64,000 nt of DNA from Osedax fenrisi (GCA_964019155.1 OZ025243.1:39670679-39734678), one strand, 5' to 3'. Shown: positions 1 to 12,681, counted from the stretch's first letter. Made by a program: numbers and translations. Notes: a model not told the origin generated them from the sequence alone.

Positions 1-302
1 TTATGTATAGATTTGTCAGTTAAAGTAGAAGGTGAATATGGCATAGTAATGGGTGGAGTAGTTGTATGATTAGTCGAAGGAAACTTATTTAAGGCTAGGC
101 ATGAGGAACATGAGAAGATGAAGTTAGGTGAATTAAATATAGCAATAGCATAAGCGGGAGGGGGGTTTTTAGAATGAAACCAGGATTTAGAAATAATAGC
201 TGCGGGGTATAAACAATTATAATGTAAAATAGATGGACATGTTTTACATTTGAGATAATATTCGCATGCGGGAAGGTTACAATGTGAACAATTTGAGGAC
301 AT
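1..302 (-). CDS. LINE ORF1, N-terminal part (runs off window)
   Basis: The minus-strand frame starting with ATG at 302 is open to the window edge. It is base-for-base equivalent to the first ~100 codons of the complete ORF1 at 57033-58028. Visible features are paired cysteines near the N-terminus (CSHC, CKTC, then HYNC and CSSC), a PHD-like zinc-binding pattern known from ORF1 proteins of CR1/L2-type LINEs, where ORF1p is thought to bind RNA or chromatin. The rest of this copy must lie to the left of the window. Clear by comparison with the second copy; the clade is inferred. Confidence 0.75.
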   Translation of the reverse strand, partial: MSSNCSHCNLPACEYYLKCKTCPSILHYNCLYPAAIISKSWFHSKNPPPAYAIAIFNSPNFIFSCSSCLALNKFPSTNHTTTPPITMPYSPSTLTDKSIH

Positions 303-1100
303 GGTATACTTGAGATTGTGGGATTAAATTGAATGAAATAGATAATAATAAATATAATAATAAATGTATAAAAACTGGTCGTAACAGGGATATTTTTGAA
401 GAAGTTTGGTATTCAGTCCGTTTTGCTATATGACGAGTTGACTTGACAAGCACCGGTTGACTTTAGTAGGCTCCTGGTATGCTTGGTGGCAGCCGGGCAA
501 TGATGGTCCGATTGTCTGAGATGTAAGGCAGTGTATCGTCCGAGGTAGAATTGATGGATCTGTATGTAAGTAAATACAGCAGTAGACTATCTAGGTGTAA
601 GTTGGTAGCTAACCTCAAATGAAGGTTGGTAGATCCGACTACCAAAAGCAAATTCCCAAGGGAGATCCACGGGAGAATATCAGTTATAATATTATTATAA
701 ACTACTAGTTAATTAATTTTATAAATAGTAAATAATGTAGCTAAGTATGAATATACATAAACAGTATGTAATATATATTTGAATTTAATTAATTTATCGA
801 ATTTATAATTCTATTATCTTTGTGATTATTATTTATTTTTTAGGATTTTTATTTTGTTATAGTAAAATGTAAACAAATACTAAATATAATTATATCTAAA
901 TAAGATATGATTATAATTTAAAGACAACTATTATGTATTTCAAATAAGTTGGATATTAATATTTAATATATATTAATATAATAGATAATATAAAAAATAA
1001 ATGAATACGTACTTATCTTTATAATAATAATACAATTAAAAGATATTTAAAAGCTAAGCAGTTATTACCACAACTATATATTGGTTGCTATGTAAACAAA
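303..1100 (-). mobile_element. 5' region of a CR1/L2-like LINE, copy A
   Basis: This stretch lies upstream of ORF1 on the minus strand. Positions 1-1100 match 57727-58826 with a constant offset of 57726, no indels seen and only about four substitutions noticed. Both copies stop matching at the same base after GTAAACAAA. This fits the intact 5' terminus of a full-length LINE with a ~0.8-kb 5' leader, or else a short segmental duplication. An identical 62-codon frame (463-651 here, minus) lies in the leader of both copies and may be an upstream ORF or chance. Confidence 0.65.
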
Positions 1101-1127
1101 ATGTAAAAAGCAAGATTTCACTAAACC

Positions 1128-1330
1128 ATTACATAACAATACTTCCATTATAATGAAGGTATTGTTATTTATGCATCAACATATGCTCACTCAGAATTAT
1201 TATACAAACACAATTTAATTCTAGCATATATAGGAATGGAATATAATATAAAAGTAATAAGATTAAGTGATGAAATTATTGCAAATGTACGTAATGAACA
1301 CAATATCAAAGTGTGTAATACACCTTAACT
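1128..1330 (+). other. unidentified open frame, ~66 codons
   Basis: A + frame with no ATG near its beginning is open between TAA stops and ends in VCNTP-stop near 1328. It is long for such AT-rich DNA. I recognise no family. It lies just beyond the LINE 5' end and just before a decayed reverse-transcriptase fragment, so it may be part of an older element or an exon fragment. Function unknown. Confidence 0.2.
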
Positions 1331-1589
1331 AGCATCATATAACGAACACAAAATATATATTTGATTATTTTAAAAATAGAAATTATGCTATGATACTACT
1401 CATCTTCCATCACATCAAGCTGAGTTATTAGTACTGTAGTAATTAATCACTACAACTATAACATATAAAATTTGTATTTGATTATATAAAATATACTATA
1501 GTATATATTTAGCTATATATATCTAAACCATTGGTACAGATTTAACATTGCATTTCTATGGGATAACTTCCTAATTTTTTTTTAAATCT

Positions 1590-1690
1590 AAAGTTATTCC
1601 CATATTTAAATGTGGATACATTAATGAGTTCAACAATTATAGACAAATATGCTTAACTAGTCGACTTACAAATATATTAGAAAACTAATT
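1590..1690 (+). pseudogene. decayed LINE reverse-transcriptase fragment
   Basis: A + reading of about 30 codons contains VIPIFK followed by NNYRQICLTSRLTNILE. This corresponds to the NYRPISLTS...KILE motif at the N-terminal edge of non-LTR reverse transcriptases. Stops and frameshifts follow directly, so only this block is recognisable. The extent of the dead element is unknown; it may cover 1130-1900. Confidence 0.5.
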
Positions 1691-2066
1691 TTCTCTTGAG
1701 TAATACTTCACGATAGGTATATATATCGTATTCTATATCTATATCGTATTCTAAAAAGGTTTCAGAAAAATTCATTCTATTGACAAACTTGTCAACACAT
1801 TATATTTGATTATCTTGATTCTAATAAGTATTGTGTTAGTCTGTTTATTGTTATTGTTATTGGTACTTTATTTTGGTGAAGTCCTTTCATCCTATTGTTG
1901 AACCTAGGTTAAGTTTTCAATTATAATCAAATGTTTATAATGTCCTCAAAAACCGTTTGCATATTAAGGTAACCAGATTCGAATAACAAACGATCATTTA
2001 TGTATCATTTACCTACACAATTATAGAATATCACTTCTAAATAGTATTTTAAGATCTATCTTATTA

Positions 2067-2167
2067 GTCCGGACGGGACTTGAACTCGCGTCTAATACCT
2101 GCGATATGGGTTCTAGGGTCAGAGGTCATGTGTAGCTGACCCCTTATTCAAATGGGCTATTCGGGTA
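2067..2167 (-). repeat. tRNA-like (possible SINE) segment
   Basis: On the minus strand this stretch has an A-box-like TAGCCCATTTGAATAAGG and, downstream, a B-box-like GAGTTCAAGTCC, in the order of a tRNA polymerase III promoter. The spacing makes the unit about 100 bp, too long and too poorly paired for a working tRNA, so a tRNA-derived SINE head or tRNA pseudogene is more likely. No poly-A or simple tail is clear. A covariance-model scan would decide. Confidence 0.35.
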
Positions 2168-2808
2168 ATTGTTGAGTTATAATATCGTCCTTCACGTTTA
2201 ACCATTAACTTCTACTAACAATATAAAATATATATGCTATAGGAGGAAATGCTACATTTATTTAAATTATATTTATAAACAAATATAATGTAATAAGTTA
2301 GCTAATGTAATAAATATACTTAACATGAACTGGACCTACATATATCTCTTGCTATAAATCATTACACGTAATATAGGAAGATGTATGTATAGATGTATAT
2401 TCTTAGTGCACTATATATAGAACACCTATAGGTATTCTATAATGTATATCAAATAGATATTATATTTGTATATCTATATAGTATACTGTATGTTATTTAT
2501 CGTGAGTATACTATTTCTAGTATATGCTATACATATATATATATACATATATATAGGTAATAATTAATGATTTATATTTAAAGTAATAACAATAATTTAA
2601 ATTATTGTTAACAGTAAGTTAAGTTACATAATATGTTATATAGATTCATAAATATTTAATACACCAAACATATAATTGAATTCAATAAAGTTAATAGGAA
2701 TGAAACTTAGTTAAATTCGATTACATTGTGTTGTTTATTATATTAATAATATTATGAAGATATTATACATATGTGAAACTAACTATCAGACCTACTATTT
2801 GTCTGTAG
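2168..2808. other. AT-rich non-coding DNA
   Basis: No gene, known repeat or RNA is recognisable. TA-rich short palindromes (around 2400-2560) are the only structure. The last bases (TTTGTCTGTAG) form the acceptor of the first EGF exon. Confidence 0.5.
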
Positions 2809-2925
2809 CACTGGTATGCACCAGTAGTAGCTGTCAAAATGGGGGTTCGTGTATTGAATTATATTCAGAAAAAAAATTTGCTTGTAAATGTACATCCGAA
2901 TTCAGGGGGAAAACGTGCTTAGATG
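2809..2925 (+). CDS. EGF-like domain exon 1
   Basis: This exon encodes one EGF-like module. Its six cysteines are spaced C-x4-C-x5-C-x10-C-x1-C-x8-C and include CQNGGSC and CKCTSEFRGKTC, the classic disulfide-bonded EGF fold found in extracellular or membrane proteins. The acceptor GTCTGTAG ends at 2808 and the donor GTTCGT begins at 2926. The exon is 117 bp, enters and leaves in phase 1, and encodes just the module, as is typical of shuffled EGF exons. Two similar exons follow on the same strand within 600 bp. The protein cannot be named, and upstream exons must exist to supply a start. Confidence 0.75.
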
Positions 2926-2939
2926 GTTCGTCAATTAAA

Positions 2940-2993
<54 letters not shown>

Positions 2994-2995
2994 CA
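2940..2995. repeat. (TA)n microsatellite in EGF intron
   Basis: A nearly pure TA dinucleotide run inside the intron between EGF exons 1 and 2. It creates an open frame of alternating Tyr/Ile that is not coding. Confidence 0.9.
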
Positions 2996-3270
2996 ACTAG
3001 AAATCTAACCTATATTTACCTGTTCAATATAATATTATACAATTAAAGAAATATATTATTAGATAATAATGGATACTATTTAGTATCAGTCATAACATTT
3101 TTTATAAATTTATATTATAAATAGTTTATAATCTGGTAAATAATTATATTAATTACTTTTACTTTTAATCCCGTGACGCATGCGTCGTAGCGGGGAATAA
3201 ATAAGAACACAATACATTAATAAATAAGGACATTTAATTTTATAGTTATTTAAACTATTTTATATTTTAG

Positions 3271-3384
3271 ATCGAAAGTGCGATGAAACGAAATGCCACC
3301 AAGGAACTTGTTATATTAACGCTACAAATAAACTGACATACTGCAATTGTAAAACAGATTATTACGGAAAAGATTGCAGATATA
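3271..3384 (+). CDS. EGF-like domain exon 2
   Basis: A second single-domain exon of 114 bp, phase 1-1. The acceptor TTTTAG ends at 3270 and the donor GTTATT begins at 3385. Cysteine spacing is C-x4-C-x4-C-x10-C-x1-C-x8-C, with a YYGKDC turn near the end corresponding to the usual (Y/F)xGxxC of EGF modules. Phase and length agree with the neighbouring exons, so the three can be spliced in register in any number. Same unnamed multi-EGF gene as exon 1. Confidence 0.75.
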
Positions 3385-3500
3385 GTTATTATGACTCCAA
3401 ATATATAAACATATAGCTGTCATGTGTTTTATTTATCCACATAAATATTATATATATATATATATGTATTTATATTTATAATTGTATATTATATTTACAG

Positions 3501-3620
3501 AAAAGTGTGAAACAGGGTACAACATATGTAAACATGACTCCTTTTGTTTGACGGATGATCTAGCAACAAAAATTATATGTCAATGTCATAACGGAACATA
3601 TGGATTTACTTGCGAATATA
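3501..3620 (+). CDS. EGF-like domain exon 3
   Basis: A third single-domain exon of 120 bp, phase 1-1. The acceptor ATTTACAG ends at 3500 and the donor GTTATA begins at 3621. Spacing is C-x6-C-x5-C-x10-C-x1-C-x8-C, with GTYGFTC closing the module. The (TAG)n tract with its LINE starts about 30 bp beyond the donor, so the next intron is at least 3.3 kb of repeats. The next exon was not found; a terminal exon at 14098 has a compatible acceptor phase. Confidence 0.75.
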
Positions 3621-3649
3621 GTTATATGATATTAATTTATGTGAATAAA

Positions 3650-4608
<959 letters not shown>

Positions 4609-5987
4609 AATTCAGATTCTACTTCTAGATCTGTCATCTGCTTTTGATACGCTATCTTTTGATATCCTTTCAGATAGACTTTTAGACATCGGTATATCTT
4701 CAACTGCTCATGATTTCTTAATTGGATTTGTCACTAATAGAACTTTTTCTGTTAAGATCAATAACTCTTATTCTAAATCTCAATCATTTAAGTACGGGGT
4801 TCCGCAAGGATCCGTCTTAGGTCCACTACTATTCTCTATATATCTGAACCCAATAACTAATATTATCAAGTCATTTAAAACATTAAGATTTCATCTCTAT
4901 GCTGATGATATTCTTATTTATTCTGTTAATAGTAGATTGGTCATGAATAATGAGCTAGTTGAATGTGCCAATCAAGTGAATAAATGGCTACTTATGAACA
5001 AACTTCTACTTAATACTTCTAAAACTGAATTACTGAACTTACCGCATAACTTTAATAACTTCACTGATATATTTATTGATAATATTAGAATTATTCCATC
5101 ACTAAAAATTAAATATCGTGGTATTACTATTGATAATAAATTGAATTTTGATGATCATATGTCAACTGTTTGCAGGAAAGCAAATTTTCATTTATATAAT
5201 ATACGATATATAAGAAAGTTCATTAGCAAAGACCTCACTACGATGCTAATTAAAGCAATGGTATTTTCGTCGACTAATTATTGTAATTCGATATATTTAG
5301 GTCTATACAAAAAATTGAATAAATGTATCTATAGAATTGATCATTCGGCAGTACGATTAATCTATCAACAACCTTTATTTGATCACTCGAGTGTTACATT
5401 GCGTCAACATAATCTTAATATTCTCAACAATATTAATAGAAGCAAATATAGAATTCTATGTATAATTCATAAATCACTCACTGCAGGTCCTTCATATATT
5501 AGAACTTGCCTATCAGTTAAAGTGCCTATCTGTCGTGAACTTCGATCATCTAATGATGTATACTGCTTACAAGTCAAGAAATCAGTGAAACCAGTAACTT
5601 CCAAGAGAGCCTTTCAATACTATGCGCCGCCACTATGGAATTCTCTTCCCTTGAAAATAAGAATGATTCCTAATCACGATACCTTTAAATTTAATTTAAA
5701 ACGTTATTTATTCAATATTGAAAAGTATTAATTTATTATTTTTACGTTATTTATGTTATGTATGTTATTGATATGTTTTATTTTCCAGATGACATTATAT
5801 CATATGGTTTTTTTTTTATATATCAATAACTAATATTGCATTTTGCAATGTACAGTTTATAATAATACTAATTATTATTTTGTTTATATTCAATTATGTT
5901 ATTTTTGTTTGTTTGCTTTGTTACACTCTTGAGAACGCCTGGTGTGTTATTTGCAGTGTTTAAATAAAGCGTTATGATTGATTGATT
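4609..5987 (+). pseudogene. 5'-truncated CR1/L2-like LINE (reverse transcriptase)
   Basis: The frame is open from the TAG array to the stop at 5729-5731 and encodes ~375 residues of a non-LTR reverse transcriptase. It starts inside the fingers/palm (LLLDLSSAFDT), then GVPQGSVLGPLLFSIYL, the catalytic YADD box, and the C-terminal block ending in LWNSLP and the FKFNLKRYLF region typical of CR1/L2-type ORF2. Endonuclease and N-terminal RT are missing. The 3' end has AATAAA near 5964 and a (GATT)n tail at 5974-5987 that abuts more TAG repeat. The element sits inside a (TAG)n array, so any target duplication is hidden. The frame is intact but the element is too short to move on its own. Confidence 0.85.
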
Positions 5988-6969
<982 letters not shown>

Positions 6970-8317
6970 TAATTTTTGCCTTATATATATATGTGTGTGT
7001 GTAATTAGTTTTTTTATAACAATAAATTTATAACTACAATATTCAATATTATATAGGAGGAGATGGTTAGTTTATTCATAAATATTATATATTTATATAT
7101 ATTATATATAATATATATATGTATATTATTTAATAAATTTTATAAATTGTAATTTAATTGAAATTATTAATAACATAATAACCTAGTTTAATTTAAAGTA
7201 TTCAAAATGATACAAATATAGTAATTAACTTAACAATATATCAATAAAATTATTTATCTTTAGGCATACAATAACGTGATACATTATTATATCATAATGT
7301 TATATTCTTACAACTGGAATTTTCTATAGTTCTTTAATTCGTACTACGTACGGCGTACGGCGTACATTGTAAGACTCTATTAATTATATAATACATTTTT
7401 ATATTATAAATTATAAACTATTAATATTAATTTATGTTTAAAGTTTATATTTATTATATTTAAATAATGTACATAATTATTTTATATTATTAATTAATAT
7501 GAATATAATCGACTGAAATCATGAATCCTAGTCTATAGACTAATAGATGTATATATACATATCAATGATACATTCATAAAGTATGCATAATTCTATGCTA
7601 GAGAGGAAGTCTCTCTAGCTCTATGATATTATGACACATTTTATAGTAAAATACGGATCTATTTTGATTGGATATTATAAATCACATGGGGTCGGTAAAA
7701 TTGAGACTTTCCCTATATAGTTGTTACCTATGTTCACCTATTTCTATATTCTAATTTCTAATAATCTTATAAATGTTTGAGAAAATATACGATAACAATT
7801 TATTTTATAAAATAATTCACATTTATTACAATATGATTATATTATTATATTATATTATATATTAATTATAAGATAATTATCTCTTTAAATTATATATGAC
7901 CATATATGAAAAATAAAGTTATATAAATAAGCAATACGGTATAACCTAACTAACTATAATTATAACTAATAGGTATTACTAATATATATATATATATACT
8001 GTAAATAGTAAATATAAAGCTATAATACTATATTACAAGATACATGTATACATCTATATATATATATAGAGTTAATATAATAAAGGGGATAATAAACACA
8101 ATAGTATCTATCTATATCATGTACCTATTGACTTGTATTGAAATACAATACAAGTCGACGCATGTACATATTAATAATATATTAATAATGTAATGATATT
8201 CATAATTAAGTTTGGTTAATAGAAGCGAATTTCATAATATGTTTACTAATTAACGTTAGAAAATTCATCGTTGGTGTTTTATAATGTTATGAATATTTTA
8301 AATATACATATAAATAT

Positions 8318-8327
<10 letters not shown>

Positions 8328-8386
<59 letters not shown>
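8328..8386. repeat. (TA)n microsatellite
   Basis: Nearly pure TA run. Confidence 0.9.
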
Positions 8387-8395
<9 letters not shown>

Positions 8396-8550
8396 TATAA
8401 TTATCGTTATTAATATTTTAATATGTTAAAATACATATACTAATAATATAATACATATTTACAGTTAATAATAAAAGTTAGTTTTTACATTAATTAGTTT
8501 GTTACATTAAAAGTTAATTATGTAAAATGCTCACAATATATTAAATATAT

Positions 8551-8556
<6 letters not shown>

Positions 8557-8616
<60 letters not shown>
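8557..8616. repeat. (TA)n microsatellite
   Basis: Nearly pure TA run; produces a spurious Ile/Tyr frame. Confidence 0.9.
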
Positions 8617-8622
<6 letters not shown>

Positions 8623-9071
8623 TTAAATGAGATTCAGTCATCCCTGAAACCCGCTTATATATCATATATTTTTCTAAACAGTGTATTTTATAATATGTAG
8701 GACATAATAATATCAACCATACTAGTGGTGTGTATTTAGTCATTGTTAAAGATTACATTAAAGATTACAACTACTATAATAATTATTATATTATTGAGAG
8801 TATGTATTCATTTTAATATGTGTGATATAAATAATATAGCTGTCGATACGTGTATGACCTGTACACTGTACAGTATAGGTGTACAGTGTACACCTATAGT
8901 GATATGTTAAACTAGCTGTTCAGAGTATACACAAACATATAGGTATACATACAAATATACATATACGTATATCTATAGATAGGTAAACGCATATATACAA
9001 CAAATAGTATAGATTTCATACTATAGTATATTGTAATACTACTATTATATATAATACTATGCTAATTTATA

Positions 9072-9400
9072 ATAGGGTGTATTAGAATATTATTTATAGG
9101 GTGTTTAATATTAATATATTTGAGGTGTTTAAAGTATTGTAATAGTAGGGTGTATGAGAGTATTATGAACTGGGTGTTTGATAATTTTATATATGGGGTG
9201 TTTTATCATTTCATAAGTGGGGTGTTTTATAATTTTATATATGGGGTGTTTTATCATTTTATAAGTGGGGTGTTTTATAATACTATTCATGGAGTGTTTA
9301 ATCATGTTTATATGGGGGTGTTTGATACTGTTCTGAGTGTAGAGTGTTTAAGTTTATTTTCTGAAACACCCATATGGGGTGTTTACTGGAGTCGTCTAAT
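9072..9400. repeat. 24-bp minisatellite, GGGGTGTTTTATAATTT type
   Basis: About ten to twelve units share the core GGGTGTTT at 23-27 bp spacing. The best units (9195-9290) are exactly 24 bp and alternate between two variants (ending CATAAGT and TATATAT), giving a 48-bp higher-order period. The right end carries the inverse motif (AACACCCATATGGGG). The array gives a 97-codon open frame with a repeating GVFY(H/N)FI pattern, which I read as a by-product of a period divisible by three. Confidence 0.85.
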
Positions 9401-9534
9401 ACACCCATTATAGCTCACTGATACTCCCCATATTTGTAATACTATATTGTAAGCTATACATATAGGTGTTATATAGTATATTAACATACATGATATCGCG
9501 TATTATTACACTAAGGTATGAGATAAATATACTA

Positions 9535-9536
<2 letters not shown>

Positions 9537-9616
<80 letters not shown>
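9537..9616. repeat. (TA)n microsatellite
   Basis: Long TA run of about 80 bp. Confidence 0.9.
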
Positions 9617-9619
<3 letters not shown>

Positions 9620-10145
9620 GCTACCTTGTGAACATATGCACATATGTGTTGTAAATGTAACGTAAAATTAACCTATTTCATAAATTATTTAAAAAATTTT
9701 TAATCAATTTCGATATATATGTTTGTATTGCATTTATTCGACTTTATAAATGATCACCTTCAAACATAAACTAAATAAGTAGCTCCTCGTTCATGATATG
9801 TGAACTTCAAATATATTAGTTTTCGCCACGTCGTACACTTCTCTCAGAAATAATGAGTACAGATAAGTCAGTACTAATTATTACATTTATGTATTGTACT
9901 TATGATCCATTATCGTCACACTATAATAATGTTATAATTGTATTAGTGTTTAAATAAAATAATCATCATTATCATCATCATAATCATCATCATCATCATC
10001 ATCATAGCATGTACACGTTGTATACTACGCATCCGTGTATATAATTAATAACGATATTATAAATTAGAGTACTAAAATCTGAATAAAGGTACAATTATAT
10101 TTTTAATATAATTTAAGTTGACCTTAAATATAAATGTAACCTCTC
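9617..10145. other. non-coding; possible LINE 3' tail at 9945-10007
   Basis: Mostly featureless. At 9952 an AATAAA-type signal precedes an (ATC)n run (9963-10007), the same kind of 3' tail as the LINE at 53873, so a severely 5'-truncated LINE end is possible. I see no coding remnant. Confidence 0.4.
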
Positions 10146-10148
10146 TAA

Positions 10149-11211
10149 AACGCTGTTCACATTAGCAATCTATTCCAGCAATTTCGCAATGGAATTCTTA
10201 AGAATTCCAGTTATAAAATCCCCTAGTTGTATAGCGGTATCAATGTTAGTGTGTTCACATTAGAAATCTATTTGTACAGTAGAATTCTTAAAAATACATA
10301 CACTTTATGAACTTATGAATTTATGTTCGTTATATATAACCATAAAGGTGTAATATACATATATTCATAATTTAATAATTATATATTATAATTATAATTA
10401 TTTATTAATTATTAATTAATTATTAATTAAACGATCGTAAACTATTAAATAACTTAATTGTAATCACTTAAAATCGCAAACGATTAAATAATTTAATCTT
10501 AATAACTAATAATCGTAAACGATTATAAATAGATTGACTCCTAGAAAGGTAAATGCGTATGCACTGATACTCGTCAGTATACGCAAAGATTTTGCGAAGC
10601 AAAGATATAACACTCCCTATGCATACAACATAATTTAGTAATAGCCCCAACCGCTGCTAGCAGTAGTATCGAAATCACTGAAATAGATTTAGGTTCGGCT
10701 CTGTTTGCATACAAAAATGTTTTCATTGCTCTATTAAATTACATGCAATATAAATTAGCTTTTACTCACTAAATATATACTTATAGCATTTAAAACATAC
10801 ATATCATATTTGTTTGTTATATATTAGTAATGAACACTTAGTTTTCATCATATAAATATTAATTTAAAGCATATTATTTAACATTTTAAAAGTGTATAGT
10901 TAAATACGAATTTACATTATAAACAACACATAGTTCCTAAAAGTAACCCGCTATAGGTGGCACCAGGGTATTTTGTATACAAATTCGAATTACACGATTT
11001 CGCGTAAGTGTTATATCTTTCCTTCGGAAAATCTTTGGTATATGTGTGCGTGCGTTTATTTACCAATTACATAAATTGTCACAAAAACTAGAATAAATTC
11101 GGATTAGAACATTTAGCATAATCGCAGAAAAAACATAGACTTTTAAATTTTTGGAATTCTTAAGAATTCTGCTTCGAAATTGTTGGAATAGATTTCTCAT
11201 GTTAACAGCGC
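10149..11211. mobile_element. 1063-bp non-autonomous TIR element, Harbinger-like
   Basis: Imperfect terminal inverted repeats of about 58 bp begin AACGCTGTTCACATTAGC on the left and, inverted, AGCGCTGTTAACATGAG on the right. Both arms include a GGAATTCTTAAGAATTCC-type palindrome. The element is bracketed by TAA on both sides (10146-10148 and 11212-11214). A 3-bp T(A/T)A duplication and a CTGTTCACA-like terminus are features of PIF/Harbinger transposons; that assignment is inference. A partial second copy of the TIR lies inside near 10246. There is no transposase; a 454-bp element is nested within. Confidence 0.7.
10584..11037. mobile_element. 454-bp TIR element with 7-bp target duplication
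   Basis: Inverted repeats of ~30 bp start CAAAGATTTTGCGAAG on the left; the right end is CTTCGGAAAATCTTTG, both continuing with AAAGATATAACAC or its inverse. The flanks are GTATACG (10577-10583) and GTATATG (11038-11044), a 7-bp duplication with one mismatch. Nested inside the Harbinger-like element and therefore younger. No coding capacity. The same termini form the 39- and 48-bp mini-elements at 12535 and 52992. Superfamily uncertain: 7-bp duplications occur in P and Dada elements. Confidence 0.7.
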
Positions 11212-11526
11212 TTAAAGCGTTATTTATTATATATAAGTTAACGTACTCTACACAACGGGAATACTAGTATTAAAGTTATTAGAGTTATTTAAAATCATAT
11301 TGATTTAATTTATATATATATTTAATATTATAGAGTAAACAAATAGTAATGTGTTGATGAGGGGGGACAAATACCCCTAGTCACCTAATCCCCTAGCCCC
11401 CTAGTCCCCTAGTCCGCTAGCCCCCCTGACTACATATAATACATCTTACGTCAACTATAGTTACCCTGTTTACCTTCCATTATTAAATATGTATACTTTA
11501 TAATGTACAATGTACATTGTACACTG
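11212..11526. repeat. short spacer with CCCCTAG-type tandem repeat
   Basis: Within this spacer, 11375-11425 holds about five degenerate ~9-10-bp units of CCCCTAGTC/CCCCCTAGC, strikingly C-rich for this window. The rest is plain AT-rich sequence. Confidence 0.6.
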
Positions 11527-11528
11527 TA

Positions 11529-12681
11529 CAGTAGACCGGTTCGTTCGATTCAATTTTTAATCCTTCATATAAAATATAATACATATCTATATTTTAGTAT
11601 AATATGTGTTAATAATTTGTATAAAAAAATAGTTACCTTTGGTCACGAAGCATTTAAAGTTTGAAATATAAATTATTATTTTAAGATAAAATCTATAATA
11701 TTCCATGTATAATAGTAATGACACCATCTTATTATCTTTGATGTTTACAAATATTTAAATTAATATTTAAAATTAATTATGTATTTGTATTATATTTAAT
11801 GAATTAATATAATATATACCATTATTTATATTTATTATTAATATAATATCTATATTTCATGTTTATATCTACAAATTACCAATATTAATGTCTCCTAAAA
11901 CTCGAGAAAATACACCATTTTACAAAGCATTTATTTCAAAATAATTCAAAAAAAATAATTAATTTTTTTAAATTAATATATATAATTATACTTTACATAA
12001 ATTTGAGTGATCAGATTGTATTGAATTGTGGATATAAGTTAGATATAAATGTCCTTTATACAAATATAATTTAAAAAATTAAAAAATATGTAAACTTATT
12101 TTGTATTTCATATTTCAAATAAAAATCCAAAAAAATTTAAAAATGATGTTAATTTTTTTTCTAAAAATAATTTTTAATTTTTTAATAATTAAGTTGAATT
12201 GTATTATTATTATCTATAAATTATATATTTTAATTTTTTAAATTAAATTGTAATAATTTATTTATATTAAATTATACGATTTTTAGATATTTTTTTTGAC
12301 TAAAATTATTTTATAAAATCTGGGCATCTAGATTGTTATGAAAAATATTTTGTACTGTTAATACTACTTGTTATATATGTTTCTAGGATATATCCATAGT
12401 TGGCTTAAAAAAAATCATCCGATTTTATAAGAATTGAATAAAACTTATTTCTATATCTCCCCCATGTTAACTTTTGTATGTATTCAATGTTAAAATAAAA
12501 AGGTCTCGTGACATAACAATATTTAAGATATAGGCAAAGATTTTGCGAAGCAAATTCCTTCGGAAAATCTTTGATATAGGTCTAAAATTTTAAACATTTA
12601 TTCATCATAGCATACATAATTGTAACAGATGTGAAGGTTTTTAAAATTGCGAAAAAAATTTTAGTACGAACCGGTCTACTG
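11529..12681. mobile_element. 1153-bp Tc1/mariner-like non-autonomous element
   Basis: Termini CAGTAGACCGGTTCGT and its exact inverse bound an AT-rich, non-coding interior. TA lies on each side (11527-11528 and 12682-12683). The flanks beyond the TA are mirror images (GTACACTG / CAGTGTAC), so the element appears to have entered the central TA of a palindromic target, GTACACTGTACAGTGTAC. The TA duplication and CAGT start fit Tc1/mariner; no transposase is present to confirm it. A 39-bp mini-element is nested at 12535. Confidence 0.65.
12535..12573. mobile_element. 39-bp TIR mini-element with 7-bp target duplication
   Basis: CAAAGATTTTGCGAAG and CTTCGGAAAATCTTTG are separated by only a few bases and flanked by perfect ATATAGG repeats (12528-12534 and 12574-12580). 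The unit is essentially two joined termini of the 454-bp element at 10584. Confidence 0.75.

Noticed and set aside
463..651. 62-residue protein as an independent gene
   Set aside because: It is identical in both LINE leaders and so moves with the LINE; conservation reflects recent copying, not selection.
9120..9413. 97-codon repeat protein GVFY(H/N)FI
   Set aside because: The frame is kept open by a 24-bp period; no start context, splice signals or neighbours support a gene.
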